Of a DNA stretch of 5,717 nucleotides, positions 5,591 through 5,717 are shown piece by piece. Numbering within the stretch: the stretch's first letter is position 1; every line of letters starts with the position of its first letter. A model generated the notes under the pieces. The model searched no databases. It saw only the letters and a list, made by a program, of their open reading frames with translations, and had not been told where the DNA came from. The stretch is from Firmicutes bacterium UBA3936 (lineage in GTDB: Bacteria > Bacillota > Dethiobacteria > Dethiobacterales > Dethiobacteraceae). The stretch covers positions 1 through 5,717 of the forward strand of contig DGEC01000118.1 of NCBI GenBank assembly GCA_002385745.1, given 5' to 3'. Both the position numbers and the translations under genes were made by a program.

Positions 5591-5615
5591 GAAAGTTGTC
5601 TACAAGCTGTATAAT
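5587..5615 (+). promoter_or_regulatory. Candidate plus-strand promoter at the right end
   Basis: TTAAGA (5587-5592), a 17-base spacer, and a perfect TATAAT (5610-5615). It would point to a gene beyond the right edge, divergent from the small gene. The tandem repeats at 5614-5633 start inside the -10 and run over the predicted start site, as an operator would. The weak -35 keeps confidence low. Confidence 0.4.
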
Positions 5616-5633
5616 ACTTGTATATACTTGTAT
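5601..5633. repeat. Cluster of TACAAG/CTTGTA half-sites with a tandem 10-mer
   Basis: ATACTTGTAT occurs twice in perfect tandem (5614-5623 and 5624-5633); each unit is itself a near-palindrome (ATAC-TT-GTAT). Just upstream is TACA-AGC-TGTA (5601-5611), so the half-site TACAAG faces two CTTGTA half-sites. CTTGTA/TACAAG half-sites are typical of GntR-family operators. It lies between divergent candidate promoters. Probable protein-binding region; the regulator is unknown. Confidence 0.5.
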
Positions 5634-5661
5634 TCTGTTTATAGTTTAACATGAACAGAAT
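5632..5661. repeat. 8-bp inverted repeat next to the tandem sites
   Basis: ATTCTGTT (5632-5639) and AACAGAAT (5654-5661) are perfect inverted copies 14 bases apart. The left arm shares two bases with the second tandem 10-mer. No T run follows, so it is not an intrinsic terminator; an operator or weak hairpin is possible. Confidence 0.4.
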
Positions 5662-5717
5662 CATTTGTCCATACCTTTTTAACAGTTTTTTTCAAATGGT
5701 TAATTGCAAGTTTTATT

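Noticed and set aside
5596..5602. Possible Spo0A box (TTGTCTA) near the small gene promoter
   Set aside because: Only about 5 of 7 bases match the TGTCGAA core and the palindromic context explains it better; too weak to claim despite the Spo0E-like neighbour.
5651..5717. Plus-strand frame from an ATG running off the right edge
   Set aside because: 22 codons are open, but there is no ribosome binding site, the composition is AT-driven, and the ATG lies inside the inverted repeat region.

Overview
The window looks like chromosomal DNA from a low-to-mid-GC Firmicute, most likely a Peptococcaceae/Desulfotomaculum-type clostridium. The reasons are strong AGGAGG ribosome binding sites, GTG starts, a textbook SAM-I (S-box) riboswitch on metK, a PAS-GAF-GAF-HD-GYP protein of a type I associate with that group, and a small protein reminiscent of the sporulation regulator Spo0E. 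The lineage is inferred from style and remembered families; no database was searched.

Layout: (1) 31-2367, plus strand, is a 778-residue cytosolic signalling protein with a degenerate receiver, PAS, two GAF domains and an HD-GYP c-di-GMP phosphodiesterase domain. Its ATG overlaps the TGA of a reading frame entering from the left edge. (2) 2388-2417 is a symmetrical A-stem-loop-T hairpin that can terminate transcription from both sides; the metK stop codon lies in its T run. (3) 2416-3615, minus strand, is metK, encoding S-adenosylmethionine synthetase. (4) 3616-3888 holds its regulatory leader: a near-consensus sigma-A promoter (TTGACA-17-TATTAT), a SAM-I aptamer and an antiterminator/terminator switch. 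(5) 3889-5253, minus strand, is a two-gene unit, sfsA followed after about 20 bases by a COG1926-type phosphoribosyltransferase. (6) 5307-5343 is a minus-strand terminator for (7) a 46-residue small gene at 5358-5498 that was too short to be obvious. (8) 5499-5717 is AT-rich non-coding DNA with a cluster of TACAAG/CTTGTA half-sites, a perfect 10-bp tandem repeat and an inverted repeat, probably a regulatory region.

How it works together: metK is the best understood unit. High SAM would stabilise the aptamer, sequester the antiterminator strand and stop transcription before metK. No terminator separates the phosphoribosyltransferase from the metK promoter, so read-through from sfsA would also be gated by the riboswitch. 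The HD-GYP protein belongs to a different, convergent transcription unit and has no evident functional tie to metK. I see no mobile element, CRISPR array, tRNA or rRNA, and no convincing undescribed multi-gene system. The less ordinary items are the receiver that lacks its phospho-acceptor, the small Spo0E-like gene and the repeat cluster at the right end.
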